From: Deltaproteobacteria bacterium
GTDB lineage: Bacteria; Desulfobacterota; Syntrophobacteria; Syntrophobacterales; Thermodesulforhabdaceae
Length of the DNA stretch: 64,000 nucleotides
Direction of reading: 5' to 3'
Assembly: GCA_019309115.1 (NCBI GenBank)
Contig: JAFDGW010000004.1
Span: 30,809-94,808, forward strand
Below the pieces are notes generated by a model. The model ran no database searches and had not been told where the DNA came from. It saw only the letters and a list, made by a program, of their open reading frames with translations. The position numbers and the translations under genes were made by a program. How positions within the stretch are numbered: position 1 is the first letter of the stretch; each line of letters starts with the position of its first letter. Positions 17,875 through 26,830 of the stretch are shown in pieces.

Positions 17875-18737
17875 CCGATTAAAAACGAAAGTGCCACATA
17901 AACGCTGGCTTCAACCGCACCTGCTCCGATGTTCGCTTTATCTTGATGAACCAGCTCATCCGTAAGTCTTTGACCGGGTAGTATAAACTTATCCACCACA
18001 CACCTGGCAACAGGTAGGACGATGGCGCCAAAAATCAAAACGCCAATAAAAAAGAGAAGATCATGACCCCAAGAAACGAAATCTCCCTGGATAGCGTATC
18101 TTACGATGTTACCGGTTGCAACAAGCACTCCGGCAAAGGAAACCCCAACAGCCACATTGTCCTTCTCAATTTCCTTGTGTAGGTCAAAGGGAAGTATCCA
18201 GTTATAAAAACTGGTTACCAGGATCAGGCTCACCAGCCCTAGCAGCCAAAAAACCACAGTTGTCAGGATATTTCCCTCGCCGCTTACGGCTCCGTAAACA
18301 ATCAATCCCATGGCCATGTGGTTTGCGGCAACGACTATACCGGTGCCACAGTTCTGATCTTCAATAATTTCTTTTATGTTATCAAAATGACGTAAAATGA
18401 CCTTGTCGTTTATAAAGTGTGAAATCAACATGAGAACAAGAGCCAGACCACCATACAGGGCAAGATCATAAAAGGTTTGCCTTATTGTAAAGGCAGGCCC
18501 AATAAGAGATCCACCAATGGCAAAGGCTATTCCAAGAACGTAGCCTGCCAGCACTAAAGCAAGGGCAAAGTTATCCTTTTCCACCAATTCTTCTCTAACA
18601 TTGCATCTGGGAAAGGCTAATACGAAAACGCCTCGAGCTACCACAAGTAGCACCATAGTTCCCAGTAGTAGTCCAGCTGCAAGGGCCATCCATCCAGCCA
18701 CATCTTTGACGGCCACACCAGTAAGATTTACTCCCAT
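17859..18737 (-). CDS. DUF350 membrane protein, tandem repeat
   Basis: 292 residues with about eight membrane helices in two homologous halves. Each half carries a DN-A-A-L-AGY-type pattern (DNFALALVLAGYVLGIAFAI; DNVAVGVSFAGVLVATGNIV), and a third copy starts at DKANIGAGAVEASV. This is the YjfL-like DUF350 family. The biochemical role is unknown. It lies between a lipoprotein gene and a spermidine-synthase-like gene, a recurring order that suggests a joint envelope-related function. Confidence 0.8.
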   Translation of the reverse strand: MGVNLTGVAVKDVAGWMALAAGLLLGTMVLLVVARGVFVLAFPRCNVREELVEKDNFALALVLAGYVLGIAFAIGGSLIGPAFTIRQTFYDLALYGGLALVLMLISHFINDKVILRHFDNIKEIIEDQNCGTGIVVAANHMAMGLIVYGAVSGEGNILTTVVFWLLGLVSLILVTSFYNWILPFDLHKEIEKDNVAVGVSFAGVLVATGNIVRYAIQGDFVSWGHDLLFFIGVLIFGAIVLPVARCVVDKFILPGQRLTDELVHQDKANIGAGAVEASVYVALSFLIGWSIS

Positions 18738-18765
18738 TTTTTAACCTCCACCCAAAATAATAGCC

Positions 18766-19545
18766 TCACTTACCGAAGAAACCCACACCTGACCGTCCAA
18801 ATGCCCTGCTTCGGCCGTATCGAGAAGCAACCTTCTGATGAAACGCGGATTTTTTGGCACTCATACGAGCCCTTTGTCTCGCAAAGAATGAATCCCCATA
18901 TTTCTTTTGGGTTATCGTGCCGGAAGTTCCATAAGTTGGGCGCCCTTGATAATCTCTTGGGCCATAATAAGGGCGTCCTCTTCTAGTATAAACCGTATAA
19001 TTGTACCAGTCGTCGTAACGAACGCGATGACGACGCTTTAAAAGCCCTTCGGTGATATCACCCGTAGCTTCAATAAGAGCTGATAAAACCAAATACCGAC
19101 CAAACCATTCCCACATCTTGTTGCCTGATTGATCGGTAACCCATCTGCCAAACCTTGGATCGCCAACGAATTGATAGGCCGGCGGTTGAGGAACATCAGA
19201 TATGGTACCGTCTTTTTTCTTCGCGAGAACAGTCATCCCGAGGCAGGAACGGTATTTGTTGTAAATTTTTTCACCAACACGATACCAGGGGGTTAACCTC
19301 TCGTGAACTATCGGCTTACCCGGATCCTTCGGATCTGGCTGCAAATAGACTACGTGATAAAGATGGAAATAGTCCTTGAAGAAGAGGCCCTCTTCACGCA
19401 TATCAGCTAGTATGATGGAAAATTCGGGATAACGATCGTAGATTTTTTTAAGTTTCTCAAGAGGACTGGAAGAAGTGCCACCACAGGAAGAAATAAACCA
19501 GATGGCCAGCAGCCATAATAAAAGGCTTTTTTTGTTTCCCTTCAC
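18766..19545 (-). CDS. Lipoprotein of the DUF350/spermidine-synthase cluster
   Basis: 259 residues. The N-terminus MKGNKKSLLLWLLAIWFISSC is a lipoprotein signal with lipobox ISSC. The C-terminal ~80 residues are rich in Tyr, Gly and Arg with low-complexity runs (YTVYTRRGRPYYGPRDY), reminiscent of DUF1190/DUF4247-type lipoproteins found with DUF350 genes. No enzymatic motif is seen. It lies 28 bp upstream of the DUF350 gene and is probably first in that operon. Confidence 0.6.
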   Translation of the reverse strand: MKGNKKSLLLWLLAIWFISSCGGTSSSPLEKLKKIYDRYPEFSIILADMREEGLFFKDYFHLYHVVYLQPDPKDPGKPIVHERLTPWYRVGEKIYNKYRSCLGMTVLAKKKDGTISDVPQPPAYQFVGDPRFGRWVTDQSGNKMWEWFGRYLVLSALIEATGDITEGLLKRRHRVRYDDWYNYTVYTRRGRPYYGPRDYQGRPTYGTSGTITQKKYGDSFFARQRARMSAKKSAFHQKVASRYGRSRAFGRSGVGFFGK

Positions 19546-20280
19546 TGCTTTATCTCCTGCGCATTAAAAGGACAACAGGACATAGCGCCCTATGAACCAT
19601 GGTTTATAATGTAGTGCCCGGTCCGGATATTATATTCTGCCATAATCTCAACTTTCTTTTCATTCTATTTCAAAGATTATCACGATTTAACAGACGGTCA
19701 TCTAATTTTTCAATCGAACGACCAAGCTCAGTGGCCGATGGCCCGCAAGCATAACGCAGCGGAAAGGTGGTTCACCGCAGGGGTTTGTCATGCCTTTTTC
19801 CTCTTGTCAAGCTATTGTTTGAATGACTTTTGGCTTTTCCCCGATGACCGTAAGCGATCACGGGGTGTTATGCATTGCCAACTTCGGTTAGCCATTCAAG
19901 GTCAGATTTTTGTCCATTGAAATAAGCAGAGAACGCATCCACAAGGACATTGGAGGTGGACTTGCATTGGAGCTCACAGGTATAGCGTAGGGATGAAATT
20001 CGCTTGTATCACTTCTGGTACCCTGACTTCTCTTCCACCACAAAACTCTAAACCGAATGGTTTGTTCAGCCAGTTTTCGAAAGCTCGGCTATCGTCTTTT
20101 TATCTTCAATGCTCGTCTTTTCAGGCTCAATGATAAAATGCTGAACCTGCCCCCCAGTCTCCCTCCGAAAAAGGCAATTCCAAAGCTTCCGCGCCTGATG
20201 AAATATCAACGGTGGGTGTTTTCTTCCGCTTCAACAATCTTCTCCCCTCAGATTACTTTCACATATCACAAAGCTAGCTC
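19546..20280. other. Gene-poor stretch before the IS66 remnant
   Basis: About 735 bp with no supported gene. It must hold the promoter of the lipoprotein/DUF350 operon at its left side. An imperfect hairpin (CCCCG...CGGGG, about 19838-19866) has no following T tract. Open frames on the plus strand have no recognisable homology and look like decayed sequence. Confidence 0.5.
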
Positions 20281-20283
20281 AGT

Positions 20284-20736
20284 GTGTACAAGAACCTACA
20301 ATTTTACTATGATTACCCTGTGATCGCTTACCTGATTGTGCAGTGGGAAGGGATTCTCGTTAGTGATGGTTACGGTGTTTATAAAAAGCGGGTTAATTCC
20401 AGGCAAACGTGTTTGAGTCATCTCATAAGGAGGGCGAAGGGGTTGGCAAAGAGCTCCGGTGGCGAATGGGCATTGAAGGAACTGCGCATCCTAGTACATA
20501 CGGCAAGGGTTCCGCCAAATGCGGGTCAATGGAGTGCTTTTTATGCCAGGTTGTGCCGTCTCATCGCTCTTTATCGTGAAAGCAAGAGCGAAGCGGGGAA
20601 GTTTGTCCGAAGGTTGGAGAAAGAAATGAGCTCCTTTTTCACCTTTCTTGTTGAAGAAGGGGTGGAACCCACCAACTTTTCTAACAGAAAAATCAGCTTT
20701 GAAACTGGTCTTTTCAGCTCTTATAAGAGCCGCTAG
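20284..20736 (+). pseudogene. IS66-family transposase (TnpC) fragment
   Basis: From about 20335 the frame matches the IS66 DDE core: WEGILVSDGYGVY (second catalytic Asp), NSRQTCLSHLIRRAK, then VPPNAGQWSAFYARL and EEGVEPTN. The N-terminal half with the first Asp is missing. The sequence decays just at the position of the conserved Asn-rich motif with the catalytic Glu. The element cannot be active. The first ~15 codons belong to a different sequence also present near 57540 on the other strand. Confidence 0.8.
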
Positions 20737-20899
20737 AAGATAGCGGAGAGTAAATTCTATCAAAAACAGAGTTTAATCGTATGAATTGCTTGAAAAAAGA
20801 GTATTGATGATCTTGAGAATCCTTTTTACAGGAAGTTTGGAACTTGAGTTCCGGGGTAAACTTAACTTAAGTACAAAATAAAACTAGCCTGTATTTATC

Positions 20900-23296
20900 A
20901 TGAAAAGTCTTAGCAACAACAATAAAACTCCTCAGCGTTCGTTTATGTTTTTGTTCTTCAATCTGTTATTGCTTTTGTGTGCACAGATATTCTGTGGCGT
21001 TTTATCTGTGTCGTCTTTTGAAAAGGTGTACGTAGATTCACTCACAGGAATTTATCTTATACCTGCTAGAACAATACAGCGCAGTATCGAAAATGGGCTA
21101 CGCCTAGGAAAAAGCCTGGAACATTTCTATGGTCTGGAAAGATTACTCAAAGCTGTGAAGGTAAAAGCTCACGATCTATCTGGCACTATTGTTGTAAACT
21201 CAGAAGGAAAAATCATAGCTCAAGTTATTAATCCTGGGGTAGGGGTCCCCCCTCTGAATTTTTCTTTGGCGCGCAAAAGCGGTTCTGATGAAGCCTTTGT
21301 GAGAAAGAAGTATCAAGAATATTTCTGGATATTTGTTCCACTGCATTATAAAGGCAAAAAGATTGTTGGAATAGCTGGTGTCTCTTTTCCTGTCTCCATA
21401 GTAAATAAGAAGCTCAAATACTTTGTAAAGATACACCTTATTTTACTGGGAGTGATATTTGGTGCAGGAGTACTATTATTTTCGGTGATATATTCCTTAA
21501 CGGAAAAGTCTTTCGAAATAGATTTATCCTCAGGTCAAACTCTAAAAAAACATCTCATACATACCCTTCTTCTTTTTATGATTGTGCAGTGTGCTTATGC
21601 CGGATTTTCCATGTGGCAATTTAAGAAATTGTATATGGAAATAAGTCGCGACAAAGCGCTTCGTTTAGGACATGATGTTCAGGCGGATGTAGAAAACCTT
21701 TTAGATAAAGGGATAAGCCTGAGAAAAATGAGGAACATGGATAAATGGATCGGGTATCTTCTGGAAGCCGCCCCTGAAGTGGATCACATCGCTGTTATAG
21801 ATGCTAGTCTGAATTTGTTATACGTTGCTGGTAATACTAAGCATTTCAATGGATTTGAGAAAGCTCCCGTCTCAAGTGAGTTTGAAATCAGATTACCTTT
21901 AACGGGTCAAAATCAATTAAGAGGGTTACTTATAATCCACCTTTCCAGGGATAGATTGCACAAAGTTCTCTGGGCTTTGATACTAGATATAATTACAGTA
22001 ATAGGGATATCTTTCCTTTTTGTGTTTGAATTGTTAGTGCTTTATAAAGTTGTACTCTTTAAGAAGTTCATTGGCATTGCTGATTTGCCCGCGAAATTAC
22101 CATCCTGGCTTAGACCTCTAGCTTTTATCTTTATGTTTGCAACAGATCTACCTTTATCTTTTATTCCTTTACAGATGAAAAAATTGTATCAACCGCTGTG
22201 GGACCTTCCCAAAGAGCTTGTGCTTGGGCTGCCTATTTCTGCTGAAATGTCGATGGCTGGTATTGCTGTGTTGATATCGGGTATATTGATAGATCGTATT
22301 GGTTGGAGATCTCCATGTTTGCTGGGATTTGCAATAGTTGCGTTGGGTAACATCTTGTCCGGTCGTTCAATGACACCTCTGGAGTTTATTTTAGCTCGAG
22401 CGGTAGTGGGAATAGGTTATGGTCTTTCTTGGATGTCCTTTCAAGGGTACGTTTTTACTCATCTTCCTCAGGATAAACAGGGTCAAGGTATAGCTCAGGT
22501 TACAGCCGGTGTCATAGCAGGCAGTTTATGTGGGGCTGCAGTTGGAGGCATACTGGCTGAACGTATTGGGTTTGCGCCGGTTTTTTATGCGTCAACCCTC
22601 TGTATTACTATGGCCATAATTACGTTGGCTGTATTTTACCATGACACTTATTTTACAAAAGTGTCGCAAAAAACTGGTGAAAACAATAAGGAAGAAGTTG
22701 GCAGTTTGTGGGCCTTTTTTAAAGATCCTTCAATGCTTGGTCTAGGATTATTTTTTAGCTTCCCCACGGCTATTTGTACCGTAGGGTTTCTTTATTATGC
22801 TATTCCTCTTTATCTCAATGCCCTGAAAGTATCGCAATCAACTATTGGACGTACTCTTATGCTGTATGGTGTGTGTCTTATATACTTTGGTCCCCTACTG
22901 GGAAGGTATGTGGATAAATTGAAGGATAAAGGACCGTTTTTAATGTTGAGTGGCCTTATTGGTGGTGGAGCTCTTGCTCTGTTTTACTGGTGGCAAGGGC
23001 TTCTGGTTGCAGTAATTGCGGTGTTTTTATTCGGACTAGCAACGTCAATTGGCTACTCAGCAGAAGCGGCTTACGCTACCAGCCTACCAGTTGTTAGAAA
23101 GATTGGAATCAACAGGTCCATGGCTCTTCTTAGAACATTACAACGTTCTGGTCAGGTGATTGGACCTATTATGGTTGGAGCGTTAAGCGCCGTTACAGGA
23201 GGTAACACAGATCTGGGTATTGTAATCATTGGATGGGGCTATTTGTTTTTTATCTTACTTTTCGCTCTTAGCTGGATAATTAAACCTGTGAAGTAA
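20900..23296 (+). CDS. MFS transporter fused to an N-terminal periplasmic sensor-like region
   Basis: 798 residues, about twice a normal MFS protein. An N-terminal membrane helix is followed by a ~125-residue extracytoplasmic part with Cache-like features (HDLSGTIVVNSEGKII; WIFVPLHYKGKKIVGIAGVSF). A second helix pair and a second extracytoplasmic segment (DHIAVIDASLNLLYVAGN) follow. From about 430 on there are twelve MFS helices with the motif-A-like loop SGILIDRIGWRSP. The substrate is unknown. The fusion could couple transport to ligand sensing (inference). No strong ribosome site precedes the ATG. Codon use is AT-rich like the T3SS. Confidence 0.72.
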   Translation: MKSLSNNNKTPQRSFMFLFFNLLLLLCAQIFCGVLSVSSFEKVYVDSLTGIYLIPARTIQRSIENGLRLGKSLEHFYGLERLLKAVKVKAHDLSGTIVVNSEGKIIAQVINPGVGVPPLNFSLARKSGSDEAFVRKKYQEYFWIFVPLHYKGKKIVGIAGVSFPVSIVNKKLKYFVKIHLILLGVIFGAGVLLFSVIYSLTEKSFEIDLSSGQTLKKHLIHTLLLFMIVQCAYAGFSMWQFKKLYMEISRDKALRLGHDVQADVENLLDKGISLRKMRNMDKWIGYLLEAAPEVDHIAVIDASLNLLYVAGNTKHFNGFEKAPVSSEFEIRLPLTGQNQLRGLLIIHLSRDRLHKVLWALILDIITVIGISFLFVFELLVLYKVVLFKKFIGIADLPAKLPSWLRPLAFIFMFATDLPLSFIPLQMKKLYQPLWDLPKELVLGLPISAEMSMAGIAVLISGILIDRIGWRSPCLLGFAIVALGNILSGRSMTPLEFILARAVVGIGYGLSWMSFQGYVFTHLPQDKQGQGIAQVTAGVIAGSLCGAAVGGILAERIGFAPVFYASTLCITMAIITLAVFYHDTYFTKVSQKTGENNKEEVGSLWAFFKDPSMLGLGLFFSFPTAICTVGFLYYAIPLYLNALKVSQSTIGRTLMLYGVCLIYFGPLLGRYVDKLKDKGPFLMLSGLIGGGALALFYWWQGLLVAVIAVFLFGLATSIGYSAEAAYATSLPVVRKIGINRSMALLRTLQRSGQVIGPIMVGALSAVTGGNTDLGIVIIGWGYLFFILLFALSWIIKPVK

Positions 23297-23975
23297 CCCA
23301 TTGGAATTTATCAAAAAGGATGTGGAATATCTTCTCAGTGGAATTTTTGTCTCCTTTCACAACATTATAAGCTACATATCCTTGGTTAAATAATTTTTGT
23401 TGTAAATCTAAATCCTTGCTCAATACTTTTACTTTTTTGTTTTCCGGAACAGGGAATAGTTCGAGATTTCGATGAAAAATGTATCTTTTCCTGCCACCAT
23501 ATTTTGTAACCAACTTCCTGGCCAGCATGCCAGACGATTGAAATACTGCTTTTAGGCTTGGATAGTTATAAGGAGATACAGTTGCGCATATATGTTTGAT
23601 GTTGTGCTGTTTTATTGCTATTTGCGTCAAAAATGACATGAGGACAGATAGCAGTTTTTTACCACGGTAGTCGGGATGTACACAGGATTCTTCAAAGTGA
23701 ACAACTCGATCTAGTTCATTTTCGGGTATTCCTATATCATGCCCAAGATTGTCCGGGGATTTTCCTGGAATGTAGAATAAGCTATATGCGATCAACCTTC
23801 CTTCGCAGAATATTCCAGCAATGCTATTTGGATAGTTTATAGACGAAGTAATTAAATCATCTGGAGAGGGGGCCAACAGTTCTTGATTTTCCAGGTTGGC
23901 TGTAACTATCTGTTGCAGGTTTTTCACGAGATTGAGCTCAGGCTTTTTAAGAATTCTTATAGTGAGGTTAGTCAT
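23280..23975 (-). CDS. GNAT-family acetyltransferase
   Basis: 231 residues. The acetyl-CoA-binding region reads ESCVHPDYRGKKLLSVLMSFL, with the usual R-G-K loop before the helix. Upstream strands include IAGIFCEGRLIAYSLFYIPG. The substrate is unknown. Its 3' end overlaps that of the convergent MFS gene by 17 bp, so transcription of the two genes collides. Confidence 0.75.
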   Translation of the reverse strand: MTNLTIRILKKPELNLVKNLQQIVTANLENQELLAPSPDDLITSSINYPNSIAGIFCEGRLIAYSLFYIPGKSPDNLGHDIGIPENELDRVVHFEESCVHPDYRGKKLLSVLMSFLTQIAIKQHNIKHICATVSPYNYPSLKAVFQSSGMLARKLVTKYGGRKRYIFHRNLELFPVPENKKVKVLSKDLDLQQKLFNQGYVAYNVVKGDKNSTEKIFHILFDKFQWVTSQV

Positions 23976-24027
23976 GCTGCTTTATTAAACTGGAATTTTC
24001 AGAATTTTTATAATAAATGTGCATTGA

Positions 24028-25200
24028 TTATTTATCAACTTTCTCTATTTTCTGATAGATTTCATCCGCTGCCGCCAAGACATCCACAGGAGGATCCCAG
24101 CCTATTATTTGAGCTGCTTCCAGGTTGATAGCTATTTTAGGAGGAGCTTCAAAAACTTGGGGAAGATCTCGCGGTTTAGCGCCATTTAGTATCTTTGCTA
24201 TGGTCTCAGCCAGAAATCGTCCAACATATTTGTAGCCAGCGGAAGCTATACTAAGAAGAACACCATATCTGACTTCCTCTGATCCCCTCATAGAAAATGT
24301 CGGAACCTTGTGTTCGTACAAGGGTTTCAATATATTAGAAAGGTTTTTAAGTGTGACTCCCTGCTGAACAGTTACATAGAAAGCATCTATTTGGGGTGCT
24401 AGTTTTTCTGCGCAATCTACAACACTTTTCTCTGCTTCACTTGTGTCTGGTATATCAGATAGAGTGTAGCATGAAACGATTTCAAATTTTTTTTCTTTGG
24501 CCACCTTTCTTATATCATCCAGCGCGGCATAGGATCTTCCCGCGACGGAATTTTCATAAGCCACCCCTAGTTTGTGGAAACCTATAATTTCATGAAATAG
24601 TCTTACCTGCCTTTCATATCTAGTCGGGTCAAGATGAGCTATTACATGGTCGTAGCCTGAATCATCGACGCCTTTTACTATACCTGCAGCTACAGCATCG
24701 CTAGTGGAACATACCACCACAGGAACATGGTGTTCATTATTTGCCAGATCCTGTCCTGCCCACGTTCCCATAGCTACTATCAAATCTATATCTCCTTTTT
24801 TCAGTCGTTCCAGAACCTTTCTTTTATTATCTTTCCGAAGTTTTGTGTTCCATTTATCTGTCCAATATGCAGTAGGATCAAATACTAAGTATGGGCCTTT
24901 GACATTTTCTGCGAGCCACATCCAGAGCGTTTGAGTATCATCGTCTGATGTGCGGGGTATCTTCAAGTTTTTATCGATCCATCCCATATCCTGTAATTGG
25001 GTTACAATGGCAACCAGGTGTTGTTTATAGGGCTTATAAGGACCTCCTTCTAAATACCCTAACTTAAAGGGTTTCCCGTCAGGTTTCGTTGTAGGAGCAG
25101 TTGAGAATTTATTGTTGCAAATTGCTGGATCCGAATGTAACAGGATTAGAAAAATCGTAATAACTATTCCAATCTGCATTATAAAGCGTTCGAGCTTCAA
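24028..25200 (-). CDS. ABC-type periplasmic substrate-binding protein (ABC_sub_bind / TrpX-like)
   Basis: About 390 residues. A signal peptide (MQIGIVITIFLILLHSDPAIC) precedes a two-lobed binding-protein body: LGYLEGGPYKPY near the start, DLIVAMGTWAGQDLA, VPVVVCSTSDAVAAGIV and KLGVAYENSVAGRSYAAL. The TTG at 25200 is chosen because an AAGGAGG site lies eight bases upstream; the ATG at 25242 is inside the previous gene. No permease or ATPase is beside it, so it may serve a sensor rather than a transporter, as orphan members do near Cache-domain proteins (inference). Confidence 0.72.
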   Translation of the reverse strand: MKLERFIMQIGIVITIFLILLHSDPAICNNKFSTAPTTKPDGKPFKLGYLEGGPYKPYKQHLVAIVTQLQDMGWIDKNLKIPRTSDDDTQTLWMWLAENVKGPYLVFDPTAYWTDKWNTKLRKDNKRKVLERLKKGDIDLIVAMGTWAGQDLANNEHHVPVVVCSTSDAVAAGIVKGVDDSGYDHVIAHLDPTRYERQVRLFHEIIGFHKLGVAYENSVAGRSYAALDDIRKVAKEKKFEIVSCYTLSDIPDTSEAEKSVVDCAEKLAPQIDAFYVTVQQGVTLKNLSNILKPLYEHKVPTFSMRGSEEVRYGVLLSIASAGYKYVGRFLAETIAKILNGAKPRDLPQVFEAPPKIAINLEAAQIIGWDPPVDVLAAADEIYQKIEKVDK

Positions 25201-25231
25201 GGGATTTTCCTCCTTACGAATTGGAAATTGT

Positions 25232-25714
25232 TTATTCCTCAAGCTTTTCTTTTATCATTTCTTCTTTGCTAAGAGTCCAGTAAGGTACTCCATCTTTCGT
25301 GCGTCTGAGCTTAAATTCAAAGTATTCACCATTTCTGACTTTAGCCGCCATAAATACTTCTTGTCCATTAATCTCTGCCCATACTCCTTTGACTTTAACC
25401 ACATCTCCCCTTTTAAAGGCCAATTTTAGTATTTTTGTGAAGGACTCCGGTCCTAAATGAACCAATACAGTCCTTCCGCTTTTTTTTAAGCGTACCAGCA
25501 TGGCCAACCCCGGATCCATTCCGGGTAGGGGAACAACTGTCTCAAATCCCTCGAAGAAGCCTTTTATTTTTGTGTATTTTTTCGGATTGTAGTAGCCATT
25601 ATACTGACTGTTTCTCTCCCAGCCTTTGAATTTAACTTCTACACCCCCTGATGAAGCAATAGCCAACATGATCACAAAAACATTCAGTATCAAAGAAGCT
25701 ATAATTTTCTTCAT
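25232..25714 (-). CDS. Secreted OB-fold-like protein of unknown function
   Basis: 160 residues with a signal peptide (MKKIIASLILNVFVIMLAIASS). The body has alternating strands such as GRTVLVHLGPESF, GDVVKVKGVWAEING and VFMAAKVRNGEYFEF, which fit an OB-like barrel. The family is not recognised. It lies between the epimerase and the binding-protein gene in a tight minus-strand run and is probably co-transcribed. Confidence 0.5.
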   Translation of the reverse strand: MKKIIASLILNVFVIMLAIASSGGVEVKFKGWERNSQYNGYYNPKKYTKIKGFFEGFETVVPLPGMDPGLAMLVRLKKSGRTVLVHLGPESFTKILKLAFKRGDVVKVKGVWAEINGQEVFMAAKVRNGEYFEFKLRRTKDGVPYWTLSKEEMIKEKLEE

Positions 25715-25738
25715 AGCTGTTCCTCGTACCAGATTTTG

Positions 25739-26830
25739 TTAAAAATCAATAAATCCTTCATAAACTAGCTTCGGTTTTCCTTTCAACCACCAGTTTCCTT
25801 TATCGTCAAGTTCGGTTTTCATTGTGGCGCTTTTGTGTACCCATCTTTCTCGGACAGGGAGTAATGTAATCTCTTTTTTGTTTACCATTCCAAGCTTTAC
25901 TGCGGTTTCGGCAATTGCTACTGCCCCGGTTCCACAAGCCAGAGTTTCTTTATTAATGCCCCGTTCGTAAAACCTGCACGATATAATAGCCTCATCTACG
26001 TTTTCCACTCTTGCCACATTTATGTTTATTCCTTTGGGAAAGAAACTTGTCCTTTCGTCGTTTAGTAAGTATCCAATTTGCTGAAATAACCGGCTACTCT
26101 CCTCCTTACGTTCACAGCGCAGATTCTTAACACTATTCTCTTTAGAGCTTAATAAAAAATCAATAAAATTGTAAAGAGTTGTTGCCGATTCATGAATTTT
26201 ACATTCAGGTTTTATGATTACCAGGTGAGGTTCTCCCGTATACACTAGAAAACCTTCTATGTATACATCAGATACAGATTTTAGAAATGGGCTCCTATCT
26301 GTTTCCAGGCGCAGGGATATTCTTTCTGTAGTTTTTAAAACAGATCCTTCAATGGCGTTGCAGTTAATGGTAAAAAACTGGCTGGATATTTTCTGGGGAA
26401 TCCCCATTTTTACTTCGTAGAATCCCCTTTCATTACCGGCTTTAACGATACGTACTACAGGTGAGTCTGACGGGACTTCTGTTAGAATTTTAGCAGTTTT
26501 CAAACCATGATATACATCAAGATGAAGAGCAATACATAGCAGCCCGTTTCCACAACAATATGCTTCTTTTCCATCTGGTTCAAACATTCGGAATATAATA
26601 TCGGGTTCTGAGTCAAGGTTGTCAGATTTAATACCAATACTTTGTGCTTTCTCGCTCGAAAAAGATTCTATACACAGAAAATTATCTGCCCCTATTCCAT
26701 GGTATAGGTCTGTAGCTATCGATGCAAAGAGCCTTTTTTGGGTTTCGTCCAACAGTTCGCTTTCCAGTTCGTCCAGTAAAACAAAATTGTTTCCAAGATG
26801 TGTGTATTTATAAAACTTTATTCTGGGCAT
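25739..26830 (-). CDS. dapF: Diaminopimelate epimerase-like protein, extended
   Basis: 363 residues, against about 275 for usual DapF. The N-terminal motif THLGNNFVLLDE and both catalytic cysteine loops are visible: AYCCGNGLLCIALH and LACGTGAVAIAETA. The extra length lies mostly between the two half-domains. Conserved cysteines suggest an active epimerase or racemase, on LL-diaminopimelate or another amino acid. It overlaps the RsbU-like gene by 13 bp and so is at the tail of the T3SS transcription unit, an odd place for a housekeeping lysine-pathway gene. A second dapF elsewhere would support a special role. Confidence 0.75.
   Translation of the reverse strand: MPRIKFYKYTHLGNNFVLLDELESELLDETQKRLFASIATDLYHGIGADNFLCIESFSSEKAQSIGIKSDNLDSEPDIIFRMFEPDGKEAYCCGNGLLCIALHLDVYHGLKTAKILTEVPSDSPVVRIVKAGNERGFYEVKMGIPQKISSQFFTINCNAIEGSVLKTTERISLRLETDRSPFLKSVSDVYIEGFLVYTGEPHLVIIKPECKIHESATTLYNFIDFLLSSKENSVKNLRCERKEESSRLFQQIGYLLNDERTSFFPKGININVARVENVDEAIISCRFYERGINKETLACGTGAVAIAETAVKLGMVNKKEITLLPVRERWVHKSATMKTELDDKGNWWLKGKPKLVYEGFIDF

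Noticed and set aside
20057..20323. 88-codon plus-strand frame before the IS66 fragment
   Set aside because: It does not match the missing N-terminal part of an IS66 transposase and has no ribosome site.
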